Shown in pieces: positions 15,693-23,726 of a DNA stretch of 64,000 bases. This stretch comes from Acidobacteriota bacterium (lineage in GTDB: Bacteria; Acidobacteriota; Aminicenantia; Aminicenantales; Saccharicenantaceae): the NCBI GenBank assembly GCA_022711665.1, contig JAKLEN010000001.1, positions 124,001 through 188,000 on the forward strand. Direction: 5' to 3'. Position 1 is the stretch's first letter, and every line of letters begins with the position of its first letter. The notes beneath the pieces are model-generated. The model was not told where the DNA came from. It made no database searches and worked only from the letters and a program-made list of their open reading frames with translations. A program made the translations under genes and the position numbers.

Positions 15693-17303
15693 TCAGAACA
15701 GGCCGAAGACGCCGTTCGGGGTGATTCCCAGAAGGTGGAACCATGTCTCGCCGGCGACGATGTTGAGCAGCCAGGCGATGGACATCATCGCGATGCCGAA
15801 CTTGAACGTGTCGCCATAGCTGTACATCTCCGTTTCGTACAGGAGGGCGGCAGGCTTGCTGTTGAATGGCAGCACGTAGACGTGTTCGATCATGAAGGCC
15901 GTGGGCAGGGCCAGGCTGATCACCGGAAGGCCGAACCTGTTGGCCACGCCGATGGCGATGGGGACGAAGATCATGGCCCGCATGGTCTTCGACTCGAAGA
16001 TCAGCGCGCTGAAGATCATGACCCCCGTCAAGACCAGATAGAGCACCCAGAAGGGGGTGTTTTGGCCGATGCCGAGATGGTCGAAGGCCGCATTGACGCT
16101 GGTCAAGGGCAGGTCCGTAATGGACAGGCCTGCGCCCAGGGCGTAGGCCCCGGCCGAGAACAGCATCAGGTGCCAGGGGATGTCCACTTCGTTCCACTTC
16201 ACGATGCCGATGCCGGGCAGCAGCGCCACGACGGCCCCGACGAAGGCCACCGCGGTCGGACTGATGCCGTGGATCCTGTCCGTGGCCCAGAATCCCAGGA
16301 TCAAAGCAAAGATGACGATGGCCTTCACTTCCTGGGCGTCGAGCTTGCCCATCTGACGCAGTTCCCGGCGCAGCCGGTCCATCCCCCCTTCGATCTGAGG
16401 GACCCGTTCGTTCGGCGCCAGGGGGAAGAACACCTTCATGGCCAGGACATACCCGATGAGCATCAATCCGGCCACCATCGGGAGCATGGCCCTCATCCAG
16501 TCGGAGAAGTACACGGAGCCGCCGATGGCGCCGCCGATGAGGGCCGCAGCCAGGAGGTTCGCGCCCGAGCCCGTGACGAATGCGCCGGCGCCGATGTTGA
16601 TATCGAGCAGGTTCTGCAAGACGATGCTGCGGCCGAAATTCGTCTTGCCCCCGCCGCTGCGGGCGCCGTAGATCGCCGCGATGACCATGAAGATCGGCAG
16701 GAGAATGGCCGCCTTGGCGGTCGTGGCCGAAATGAAGGCCGAGAGCACGAGGTTGATGACGATGAAGCTGAGAAAGATGCGGGAGGCGCTCTTCCCGAAC
16801 TTGAGAAGGAACCACAACGCGAAACGCTTGGCCACCCCCGTCTTGACGAGCATGCTGGCCAGGACGAACGACATGATGTTGAGCCACATCACGGGATGGC
16901 CCAGCTGGGCGTAGGCCTCCTTTTCGGGCAGAACGCCCGAGAGCACCAGGCTGACGATCACGATGAGCGACGTCAGGTAATTGGGCAGGGCCTCTGTTAT
17001 CCAGAGGATGATGGCCGCCGCGAAGATGGCCAGCATCAGGTAGTTGCTGCGGATGAACGCCTCGGAGCCGACGGCTTCGAAAGCCTTCCTGGCCGAAGCG
17101 TCGACCAGTCGGGTCGGGTCGATCCTTTCCAGGAACGGCAGTTTGATGACAAATCCCAGGAGCATGAAGGCGATCAGGGCCAACGGCCCGCCGGCCAACG
17201 CCAGGGTCCTGGCGAATCCGGTCCGGGTTCGCTTCGGAAGCTTCTCGATCCGGTAGTTGGCCATGTCCAGAGGATCGAACGTCCGCGGCAGTTCGTTCGT
17301 CAT
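15693..17303 (-). CDS. SLC13/DASS family anion:Na+ symporter
   Basis: 536 residues with about 12-14 hydrophobic segments. The signature regions of SLC13-type transporters are visible: WITEALPNYLTSL, ISATTAKAAILLPIF (the SNT/SATT loop), GAGAFVTGSGANLLAAALI and VAFVGAVVALLP. Family members carry dicarboxylates, sulfate, citrate or, in yeast Pho87/90/91, phosphate. The ATG overlaps the end of the PiT gene by four bases, so the proteins are made together. That coupling makes phosphate or a phosphorylated anion a reasonable substrate, though only by context. Confidence 0.88.
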   Translation of the reverse strand: MTNELPRTFDPLDMANYRIEKLPKRTRTGFARTLALAGGPLALIAFMLLGFVIKLPFLERIDPTRLVDASARKAFEAVGSEAFIRSNYLMLAIFAAAIILWITEALPNYLTSLIVIVSLVLSGVLPEKEAYAQLGHPVMWLNIMSFVLASMLVKTGVAKRFALWFLLKFGKSASRIFLSFIVINLVLSAFISATTAKAAILLPIFMVIAAIYGARSGGGKTNFGRSIVLQNLLDINIGAGAFVTGSGANLLAAALIGGAIGGSVYFSDWMRAMLPMVAGLMLIGYVLAMKVFFPLAPNERVPQIEGGMDRLRRELRQMGKLDAQEVKAIVIFALILGFWATDRIHGISPTAVAFVGAVVALLPGIGIVKWNEVDIPWHLMLFSAGAYALGAGLSITDLPLTSVNAAFDHLGIGQNTPFWVLYLVLTGVMIFSALIFESKTMRAMIFVPIAIGVANRFGLPVISLALPTAFMIEHVYVLPFNSKPAALLYETEMYSYGDTFKFGIAMMSIAWLLNIVAGETWFHLLGITPNGVFGLF

Positions 17304-18499
17304 GGGACGGTCCTTTCGGCCGGCCGGACGTCCGGCGCGGCCCTTGGGATGTCGATCGTCAGGCCGGGCGGGGCGCCGGCCGGCAGGATCGTCGTCCGCG
17401 GCGGCGGCAGCGGCGCGGGGACGACGGCGGGAGCAGCCGGGGCGACCGTCGCGGCCCGGCGGACGACCTCTTGTCCGAAGACGTTCTGCAGGACAAAAAG
17501 GCCGAAGAAGGTGATCACCCCGGCCAGGACCGGCGCAGCCAGCCATCCGAGAGCGATCTCCCCCAGCATGCGATAGCGGACAGTCCTGCCTCTGCGGACG
17601 ATCGCGATGCCGATGATGCCCCCGATGACCGACTGCGAGCTCGAGATGGGAACGAGCGGGATGGCCGGCAGGCCATGCGCCAGCAACCAGCCCTCGAGGC
17701 CCCTGGAAGAGAAGAGGAAAAGCACCAGCGACGTGGCCAAAACGACGATGAAGCCCGCCAGCGGAGAGAGCTTCAGCAGGTCGTTGCCGACGGTCTGGAT
17801 GACCTTGTGCGAGTAGGTGAACACCCCGACGGCGATGGCGATGCCGCCCAGGAGGAAGAGCTGATGGACTCCCGTCAATGTGAACATCCCGGCGACTTCG
17901 ATATTCCGGAACGGCACAACGGGGACGAAGACGCCCATGACGTTGGCGATGTTATTCGCGCCCAGGCTGTAGGCTCCGAAGGCGCCGACGATGATCAGGC
18001 CGGCGCGGGTGTAGGCATCAAGGACCAGCAGACGGACGCGCGTTCTCTTGAGCACGGCCCGGAACAGCGAGTATAAGGCGGCCGCCAGCGTCGCCGTCAG
18101 GACGATGGCCGCCCCCCAGCTGAGAACGATCCGCGCCAAGGAAGGAATATCCGTGGCCGAGCCCGCAAACAGGTTCCATCCCAGGATCGAGCCGATAATG
18201 GCCTGTGAGGTCGAAACGGGCAGCTTGAGCTTGGTCATCCAGTAGACCGCGAGGGCCGCGGCCAGGGTGACCATGAAGGCGCCGGGCAGGGCATTCACCG
18301 CGCCCAGCTTGTCGAGCGTAGCGGTCGTTCCGGCCCCTCCGAGGACCGCCCCCAGGATAACGAACACACTGCACAGGGTCGCCGCGGTCTTGAACCGGAC
18401 CATCTTGGCGGCGACGGCAGTGCCGAAGACGTTGGCGGCATGGTTAGCGCCCAGCGCCCAGCCCAGGAAGATGCCGCTGACGAGATACAGATAGATCAT
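17300..18499 (-). CDS. pit: PiT family inorganic phosphate transporter
   Basis: 399 residues. The two PiT signatures are present: GANHAANVFGTAVAAK near the N terminus and GANNIANVMGVFVP in the second half, with the paired motifs PVSTSQAIIGSILG and PISSSQSVIGGIIG. A Pro/Ala-rich tail of about 50 residues follows the last helix and is unusual. MIYLYLVSG is the likely N terminus; the upstream extension to 18568 is antisense-like filler. The gene lies 13 bases after the PhoU-like gene and overlaps the SLC13 gene by four bases. Confidence 0.93.
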   Translation of the reverse strand: MIYLYLVSGIFLGWALGANHAANVFGTAVAAKMVRFKTAATLCSVFVILGAVLGGAGTTATLDKLGAVNALPGAFMVTLAAALAVYWMTKLKLPVSTSQAIIGSILGWNLFAGSATDIPSLARIVLSWGAAIVLTATLAAALYSLFRAVLKRTRVRLLVLDAYTRAGLIIVGAFGAYSLGANNIANVMGVFVPVVPFRNIEVAGMFTLTGVHQLFLLGGIAIAVGVFTYSHKVIQTVGNDLLKLSPLAGFIVVLATSLVLFLFSSRGLEGWLLAHGLPAIPLVPISSSQSVIGGIIGIAIVRRGRTVRYRMLGEIALGWLAAPVLAGVITFFGLFVLQNVFGQEVVRRAATVAPAAPAVVPAPLPPPRTTILPAGAPPGLTIDIPRAAPDVRPAERTVP

Positions 18500-18512
18500 C
18501 TCATGCTCGGGC

Positions 18513-19160
18513 TCAGAAACCGCGCTTGATGGTGCTGATCCCCAGGCGGTCGGCGACATCCTCGGCATGGTCGGAGATGTCCTCGACGTGCAAGGCGAAA
18601 TAGCGCAAGTGGATCTTGTGGCTCAGATCGAGCTTGGAGCTGAAGATCCGCCGCTTGAGCCGGTCGCTGATCTTGTCCGCCTCTTTTTCATGAAAATAGA
18701 CCTTGTGCAGGGAGTTCGTCACCATGTTGAAATCGTGGAAAAAGGCGCGGACGGCCGTCACCAACTCCTCCGCGGCGCTCACGCTGACGTCGGCGAGGGC
18801 AAGGTAGTCCTTGCCAAACGCGGCCGGGATCACAGGCATTTCCACGGAGAATTGAAGCAGCGTCTTCTTTTCGGCGTTGATCACGGTGTCCATGTTCTCC
18901 AGCAGGCCCAGGACATCGCCACGGATCTCGGGAATCAGCGAATGCTTGTACAGCTGGGTCTCGATGGAATGCCGGAGCTCGTCGGCGCGGTTTTCCATCC
19001 GGGCCATCTCGCCGATCGTACCCTCAAAATGGCCGATTTCCCCGTCCAGATATTCCTTGATGCCGTTGCGGAAGGCGAGCGAGGCCTGGCTGATCGTGTC
19101 CAGGAATTCGTCGATTTGCGCTTGAACGATCTTCGATTGCTTCAAATGGATGATGCTCAT
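18513..19160 (-). CDS. PhoU-like DUF47 family protein
   Basis: 215 residues, nearly all helical, matching the DUF47/TIGR00153 family of PhoU-like proteins (REs such as EMARMENRADELRHSIE and KEADKISDRLKRRIF with metal-binding Glu/Asp repeats, then FALHVEDISDHAEDVADRL). DUF47 genes nearly always precede a pit gene and are thought to control or assist PiT transport. That arrangement holds here with a 13-base gap. Confidence 0.93.
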   Translation of the reverse strand: MSIIHLKQSKIVQAQIDEFLDTISQASLAFRNGIKEYLDGEIGHFEGTIGEMARMENRADELRHSIETQLYKHSLIPEIRGDVLGLLENMDTVINAEKKTLLQFSVEMPVIPAAFGKDYLALADVSVSAAEELVTAVRAFFHDFNMVTNSLHKVYFHEKEADKISDRLKRRIFSSKLDLSHKIHLRYFALHVEDISDHAEDVADRLGISTIKRGF

Positions 19161-19242
19161 GCGCTCCTCTCCCCGGCCACGGCACCCCCTTACGGCGCGG
19201 GCTTCGCGGCGGCGGCCTTCCCGCTCTTCAGCCGGCTGCGGC

Positions 19243-19707
19243 TCACCACTTCGTGTAGGGATGCCGGATCAGGTTTGAGTTGAAATAGCGGGGATCCCCG
19301 GAGACCTCGGTGCCAATCCAGTCGGGGAGGTCGATCTTCTGCTTTTCGTCTTCGAGCTCGACCTCGGCCACGACCAGCCCCGCGTTCTCGCCGAAGAACT
19401 CGTCGACCTCGAAGACCAGGCCGTCGACCGGGATCTTGTAGCGTTTCTTCTCGATGAGCGGCTTTTCGCACATGTTGTCGAGCATGACGTTGGCGTCCTC
19501 GACGGAGATCTCGTACTCGAACTCCGAGCGCGACACCCCTTGGGTGATCCCCTTGATGGTCAGGAAGCCCTTCTCCTCGATGGTGCGGACGCGGACGACC
19601 CGCTCCTTGATAGAGGAGAGGTAGCCCTGCCGGTAGACGGCGCCCTTGGCCCCGGCCTTCCAGGCGTCGCTCTTGACCAGGAATTTTCTTTCGATCTCTC
19701 GGCTCAT
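19243..19707 (-). CDS. CYTH domain protein (triphosphate tunnel metalloenzyme family)
   Basis: 154 residues. The CYTH hallmark ExExK is present at the N terminus (REIERKFLV), followed by tunnel-lining basic and acidic strands: VVRVRTIEEKGFLTIKG, SEFEYEISVEDA, EKKRYKIPVDGLVFEVDEF and VVAEVELEDE. Bacterial members of this size hydrolyse inorganic tripolyphosphate or act as class IV adenylate cyclases or thiamine triphosphatases; the short, stand-alone form best fits tripolyphosphatase. The start at the third Met is set by GAGGAAG six bases before it. It lies between the porin and the phoU-like/pit operon. Confidence 0.92.
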   Translation of the reverse strand: MSREIERKFLVKSDAWKAGAKGAVYRQGYLSSIKERVVRVRTIEEKGFLTIKGITQGVSRSEFEYEISVEDANVMLDNMCEKPLIEKKRYKIPVDGLVFEVDEFFGENAGLVVAEVELEDEKQKIDLPDWIGTEVSGDPRYFNSNLIRHPYTKW

Positions 19708-19729
19708 GGACATCTTCCTCATAGGGGAC

Positions 19730-19759
19730 GGCGGGGGCGGGGCGGCCCGCCCCCTCGCC
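19730..19759 (-). repeat. GC-rich hairpin between porin and CYTH genes
   Basis: GGCGGGGGCGGG pairs with CCCGCCCC..CGCC around a short GCGG loop. It lies downstream of the porin stop and just before the CYTH ribosome site; there is no U-run, so attenuation or mRNA processing is as likely as termination. Confidence 0.45.
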
Positions 19760-19783
19760 GTTTCATTCTCTCCCGCGCGGCGG

Positions 19784-20992
19784 TCAGAAGGAGAAGTAGA
19801 AGCCGCCCTGCAGGATGGTGAAGTCGTCGTTGCCGGTGTAGTCGCCGTGGCCGGTGGCGTACACGTCCAGGTTGACGAAGGTGTAGTTCAGGATGAACCG
19901 CAGGTTGGCGTAGGGCCGCCAGTTGAGGCCCAGGGTGACGTTGTTGGCCTTGCCGCCCAGGACGTCGGCGGCCGCGTCGTTGAGGTTGAGGCTGCTGACG
20001 CGGACGGCCAGCTCGAAGGCGCCGAGCTTTTTATTCCGGGGGTGGATGGGGCCGGCGGGCTCGCCTTCCTCGACGCTGTAGACGCGCTTTTCGCCGGTGA
20101 TCATCCAGCTGGCAAAGGCGTAGTAGCCCGAGAAATCGGCCCGCGGGGCCTCGATCTGCTTGACGCTCGTGGCCAGGTACTCGCCTTGCACCAGGACGGG
20201 GCCGGCCGCGGCGGCCAGCTCGAGGCCGTAGCTGTCCCAGCTTTCGGCGTCCATCCAGCCGGTGTGCAGGAAGCGGGCATCGGCCACGTGGGTCTCGGGC
20301 CGGGCCCGGAAGCGCACCCGCCCCTCGTCGTTGGCGAACGGCGTGGAGTGGCCGTACGAGCCGCCGATGTGGATGAAGCCGTTGTCCGAGAGGATGGGCA
20401 GGTAATTGGCGCGGACGTTGTAGTTGAGGGCCTCGTTCTCGCCCGTCTCGTCCACGTTGCCGGCCTCCTCGCCGAAGAGCCCGGCGAACAGGCGCCAGTT
20501 CTTCCCCCACTTGGCGATGCTCAGGCCCAGGCGCCGGTCAGGGACCAGGGCATTCGGCAGGGCCCGCTCGAGGAAGGTGATGTAGCGGGACGAGGTGACC
20601 TCTTCCACGCTGTACTGGCTCTTGTGGTTGCCGAGGGTGATCTGCATGTTCTTGAAGCCCCGGTAGCCGATCCACATGTCCTTGACGTCGACCTCGTTGC
20701 CGGCGAAGTCGATGTCGAACTGCGCCACCCAGTTGCCCCACACCGGCTTGAGGCCGAGGCGGGCGCGGCGGACTTCCGTGCCGTTGCCGAGCGGGTTGTC
20801 GTTGCCCGAATAGAGCCCGAAGGCCAGGTTGATGCGGCCGTCGAGCCGGAACTGGAACTTACCGTCCTCGGACTGGAAGACGAGCAGCCCGTCCTCGCTG
20901 TGACCGGTGATGGCCGGGGTTTCGGCCTCCTGGGCCGCCAGCGCCAGGGCGCCGCCGAGCATCAGCAAGCTCAATAGGAAAATTTTCTTCAT
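19784..20992 (-). CDS. Phosphate-selective porin O/P family protein
   Basis: 402 residues with a signal peptide (MKKIFLLSLLMLGGALALAAQ). The mature sequence has the OprP/OprO family layout: DGKFQFRLDGRINLAFGLY, RRARLGLKPVWGNWVAQFDIDFAG, ITLGNHKSQYSVEEVTSSRYITFLER and a terminal aromatic strand ILQGGFYFSF. This family forms trimeric anion channels in the outer membrane; true phosphate or pyrophosphate selectivity needs a lysine ladder that I cannot verify. It lies 18 bases after the CYTH-like gene. A phosphate role is supported by the downstream pit operon. Confidence 0.9.
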   Translation of the reverse strand: MKKIFLLSLLMLGGALALAAQEAETPAITGHSEDGLLVFQSEDGKFQFRLDGRINLAFGLYSGNDNPLGNGTEVRRARLGLKPVWGNWVAQFDIDFAGNEVDVKDMWIGYRGFKNMQITLGNHKSQYSVEEVTSSRYITFLERALPNALVPDRRLGLSIAKWGKNWRLFAGLFGEEAGNVDETGENEALNYNVRANYLPILSDNGFIHIGGSYGHSTPFANDEGRVRFRARPETHVADARFLHTGWMDAESWDSYGLELAAAAGPVLVQGEYLATSVKQIEAPRADFSGYYAFASWMITGEKRVYSVEEGEPAGPIHPRNKKLGAFELAVRVSSLNLNDAAADVLGGKANNVTLGLNWRPYANLRFILNYTFVNLDVYATGHGDYTGNDDFTILQGGFYFSF

Positions 20993-21010
20993 AGGAACCT
21001 CCTTGGGCGA

Positions 21011-21601
21011 TTAGGATATCTCCATGCCTGCGAAGCGCTTCAGCGCTTTCAGGTAATTGACGTTCTCATAGCCCCCGAGGCTGAGCCCGCGGACGGTCCG
21101 GATGACCGCGGCCGGGTCCTCCATCTCGACGGCGACCGTGCGAATGGGGCTCCCGTCGAACTTGAGGTCGGCGATCTCGACGATGCAGCCGTCGATCTTG
21201 AAGCCCCGGCGCTGTTTGTCCACCCGGATTGTCCGCAGGTCGGGGTGGGGCGCGACGAGCTCGTTCAGGAACTCGTCGTAGGCGTAGGCCTCGCGGCGGA
21301 GCTCCGGCAGGGGGGCCCGCCAGGCCCGGAAAACGTCCTCGAGGACGGGGCGGGCCAGGGGGAAGCCGGCTTTCATGACCGGGTACCACTGCTCCAGGCC
21401 GTCGGCGTCGACCTGCTGGAGTGTCTTGATGTCCATGAGCATGTCCCGGATCTTGGTGTTGTCCATGCTCCGGCGGGACAGGATATAGACCTCCGCGCTC
21501 ATCCGGACTTGCTCGGCCGGGTGGGCGTTGATGCGGACCTCGGCTTCCCCAAACGACACCCCGAACGTCCGCCATTCCCAGCGCGCGATGATCTGTGCCA
21601 T
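21011..21601 (-). CDS. Divergent CYTH-like protein
   Basis: 196 residues with no signal peptide. I do not recognise a named family, but the layout follows a CYTH/TTM fold: an N-terminal strand with ARWEWRTFG in place of ExExK, a strand SAEVYILSRRS, a basic strand KIRDMLMDIKTLQQ, and late strands DLRTIRVDKQRRGFKI, CIVEIADLKF and RTVAVEMED. The acidic/basic alternation is what lines a triphosphate tunnel. The first residues keep only one of the canonical glutamates, so activity may differ from ordinary CYTH enzymes. It is first in the phosphate gene cluster. The fold call is inference. Confidence 0.6.
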   Translation of the reverse strand: MAQIIARWEWRTFGVSFGEAEVRINAHPAEQVRMSAEVYILSRRSMDNTKIRDMLMDIKTLQQVDADGLEQWYPVMKAGFPLARPVLEDVFRAWRAPLPELRREAYAYDEFLNELVAPHPDLRTIRVDKQRRGFKIDGCIVEIADLKFDGSPIRTVAVEMEDPAAVIRTVRGLSLGGYENVNYLKALKRFAGMEIS

Positions 21602-21683
21602 GGGCAGTCCCTCCGTCCTAGCTTAAGAACATACTATCGTCCGCGGGCGGCCGGCTGGCAATAAGGGGAAGCCCCGGTTTCTT

Positions 21684-21703
21684 TGTCGGGGACAGCCCCG
21701 ACA
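21684..21703. repeat. Perfect inverted repeat with 8-base arms
   Basis: TGTCGGGG-ACAG-CCCCGACA lies between the response regulator end and the CYTH-like start. Neighbouring CCCCG (21672-21676) and CGGGGG runs can pair with either arm, so alternative stems exist. No U-run. It may be a dispersed repeat or a terminator. Confidence 0.5.
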
Positions 21704-21739
21704 GCGGGGGCCGACGCAGAAAGAGGCCGTAACGCGGGG

Positions 21740-22423
21740 CTAGCGGGGGTCCTCGGGCCGCTCGAGGTCGGCCCGCCAGGCGATGGCCATCTGGAGGAGC
21801 TCGGAGGCGTCCTTGATGTGGAGCTTCTGCTTAATGCGGGAATAGTAGGTCTCCACGGTCTTGACGCTCAGGTTGAGATCCTCGGAGATGCGCTGGGTCC
21901 GCAGGCCGCGGCCGACGAGCTTGAAGATCTCGAGCTCGCGGTCGCTGAGGGCGGCCAGGGGGGACTCGTGGCCGGCGGCTTCGGTCCGGGCCATTTTGTC
22001 CAGGAGCTTGTCGGTCATGGCCGGGCTGAGGTAGACCCGGCCGTCCAGGACCCGGCGGATCGCGGCGAGCAGGATCTCAGCCGAGGCGTGCTTCATGACG
22101 TACCCCTTGGCCCCGGCCCGGACGGCCCGCTCGGCGTACAGGGACTCGTCGTGCATGGAGAGGACGAGCAGGGGCAAGCGGGCCGCGCGCTTCCGCACGG
22201 CCTTGATGAGCTCGATACCGTCCATCCCCGGCAGGGAGATGTCGACGAGCATGAGGTCGGGCTCCAGCCGGTCGAGCGCCGTCAGCGCCTCGGGGCCGCT
22301 GCTAGCCCCGCCGCAGACGCGGAGGTCGGGCTGCTGGTCGATGAGCTGGGAGATGCCGTCCCGCATGAGGGGATGATCGTCGACGACGAGGACGGCTCTC
22401 TTGCGCGGCGCCCGCTCTGTCAT
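21740..22423 (-). CDS. NarL/FixJ-type response regulator
   Basis: 227 residues. The receiver domain has the acidic pair in VLVVDDHPLMRDG, the phosphorylated Asp61 (LMLVDISLPG), the switch Ser/Thr in LVLSMHD and Lys in GAKGYVMK. The C-terminal LuxR-type helix-turn-helix is LSDRELEIFKLVGRGLRTQRISEDLNLSVKTVETYYSRIKQKL. It begins one base after the histidine kinase stop and is its partner. Confidence 0.95.
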   Translation of the reverse strand: MTERAPRKRAVLVVDDHPLMRDGISQLIDQQPDLRVCGGASSGPEALTALDRLEPDLMLVDISLPGMDGIELIKAVRKRAARLPLLVLSMHDESLYAERAVRAGAKGYVMKHASAEILLAAIRRVLDGRVYLSPAMTDKLLDKMARTEAAGHESPLAALSDRELEIFKLVGRGLRTQRISEDLNLSVKTVETYYSRIKQKLHIKDASELLQMAIAWRADLERPEDPR

Positions 22424-22424
22424 G

Positions 22425-23606
22425 TCAGCCCCGGTTCCCGAAGGCCGCCGGGTCGGCGAACACGCACTTGACGACGGCCCCGCGCGTCCGGCCGCGCTCG
22501 ACGCGAAACGAGGCGCCTATGGAGGCCGCCCGGTATTCCATGATGTTCAAGCCCATGCCCTTGCGGTTGGGCTTCTCGGGGAAACCGGTGCCGTTGTCGG
22601 CGATGGTCAGCACGACCGCGCCCTTGCGCCGCTCCAGCCGGACGGCGATCCGGCCGGCCTGGCCGTGCCGCAGGGCGTTGTTCACGGCCTCCTGGACGAT
22701 GCGGTAGCCGTGGAAGATGACGGCCTCGTCGGTCGAGTTCAGGCCCGGCTCGCTCTCGACGGTGATGCGGACCTTGAACAGCTCCCCGACCGAGCAGGCC
22801 AGCTCGTTGAGGGCGGCCACGAGGCCGCCCTTGGCCCGGGTCGGATACAGGCCCCGGGCCAGATCCCGGGTGTGGGTCAGGGCGTTCTGCAGGTGGGCGA
22901 CCAGCTTTTCCAGGTCTCCGGCCTCGTCCAGGCCTCGCGCCTTCAGCCGCCCGACCAGGGCCTGCCCCATGAACACGATCCCGCCCAGCTGCTGGGACAG
23001 GCTGTCGTGGAGGTCCTGGCCGATGCGCCGCTGCTCTTTCTCGCTGATCTCCATCATCTGACGCTGCAGGTCGGTCTTGATGCCGATCTCGCGCCGCAGC
23101 CGGTCGTTCGATTCGACGAGGGCCCGGGTGCGGTCCCGGACGCGCTCCTCCAGGGCGTCGAAGGCATATTTCCGTTCGGTCTTGTCGTGGATGCTGCCCA
23201 TAACGCGCCTGGGGACGCCGCGCGGCCCCAGGCACACCCCGCCGCGGACGCGCATCCAGCGGATCGCGCCGTCGCTCCGCTCGACGCGGAACTCCTCGTC
23301 GAAGGAAGCCTGTTGATCGACGGCCTTTTTCAGGGCGGCCGAGAAACGCGCCCGGTCCTCGGGGTGGACTATCTTCAGGAAGGCCCCGAAGGGCTCGTCG
23401 CCGTCGCCCGCCCCGATGGCCAGAAGGGCCTTCATGTTGGCCGACATCAGGAGGCGGTCGGTCCGCAGGTCCCAGTCCCAGAGCCCGATATCGGCGGCCT
23501 CGAGGGCCTGGTGCAGCTGGTCGGACCGCTCGTCACGGCAGGCCCGCGGCCGCCGCCGGGGCGAGACGGCCGCCGGCCGGGCTTTCTTCCTCCTGGGCGT
23601 TCCCAT
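22425..23606 (-). CDS. PAS domain-containing HisKA_3 sensor histidine kinase
   Basis: 393 residues from the ATG at 23606. A basic N-terminal tail is followed by one PAS domain (LEAADIGLWDWDLRTDRL, then the PAC strand and GSIHDKTERK), a coiled coil, the HisKA_3 dimerisation helix with His200 (RRIGQDLHDSLSQQLGG) and an HATPase_c domain (RIVQEAVNNALRHG and ADNGTGFPE with GMGLNIMEYRA). No transmembrane helix or signal peptide, so it senses a cytoplasmic cue, perhaps redox or a small ligand. It is translationally adjacent to its response regulator. Confidence 0.94.
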   Translation of the reverse strand: MGTPRRKKARPAAVSPRRRPRACRDERSDQLHQALEAADIGLWDWDLRTDRLLMSANMKALLAIGAGDGDEPFGAFLKIVHPEDRARFSAALKKAVDQQASFDEEFRVERSDGAIRWMRVRGGVCLGPRGVPRRVMGSIHDKTERKYAFDALEERVRDRTRALVESNDRLRREIGIKTDLQRQMMEISEKEQRRIGQDLHDSLSQQLGGIVFMGQALVGRLKARGLDEAGDLEKLVAHLQNALTHTRDLARGLYPTRAKGGLVAALNELACSVGELFKVRITVESEPGLNSTDEAVIFHGYRIVQEAVNNALRHGQAGRIAVRLERRKGAVVLTIADNGTGFPEKPNRKGMGLNIMEYRAASIGASFRVERGRTRGAVVKCVFADPAAFGNRG

Positions 23607-23624
23607 CTCGCTCGCTCCGAACGC

Positions 23625-23653
23625 ATTGTATGCCCGGCGGCCCCGAGGCGCAA
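23625..23653 (-). promoter_or_regulatory. Sigma70-type promoter of the two-component operon
   Basis: Minus strand TTGCGC (23648-23653), 17 bases, TACAAT (23625-23630). Confidence 0.55.
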
Positions 23654-23667
23654 GCCGGCGGGCGGCC

Positions 23668-23696
23668 TTGCGTCGGACCGGGCTTCCCATTATGAT
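23668..23696 (+). promoter_or_regulatory. Sigma70-type promoter of the FkbM methyltransferase gene
   Basis: TTGCGT (23668-23673), 17 bases, TATGAT (23691-23696), divergent from the kinase promoter. Confidence 0.6.
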
Positions 23697-23726
23697 GGGG
23701 CCTGATCCGCCGTCGAAGGAGGAACG

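Noticed and set aside
15570-17576. 668-codon plus-strand frame opposite the SLC13 gene
   Set aside because: Shadow of a membrane protein gene, with His/Gln/Asp-rich low-complexity sequence.
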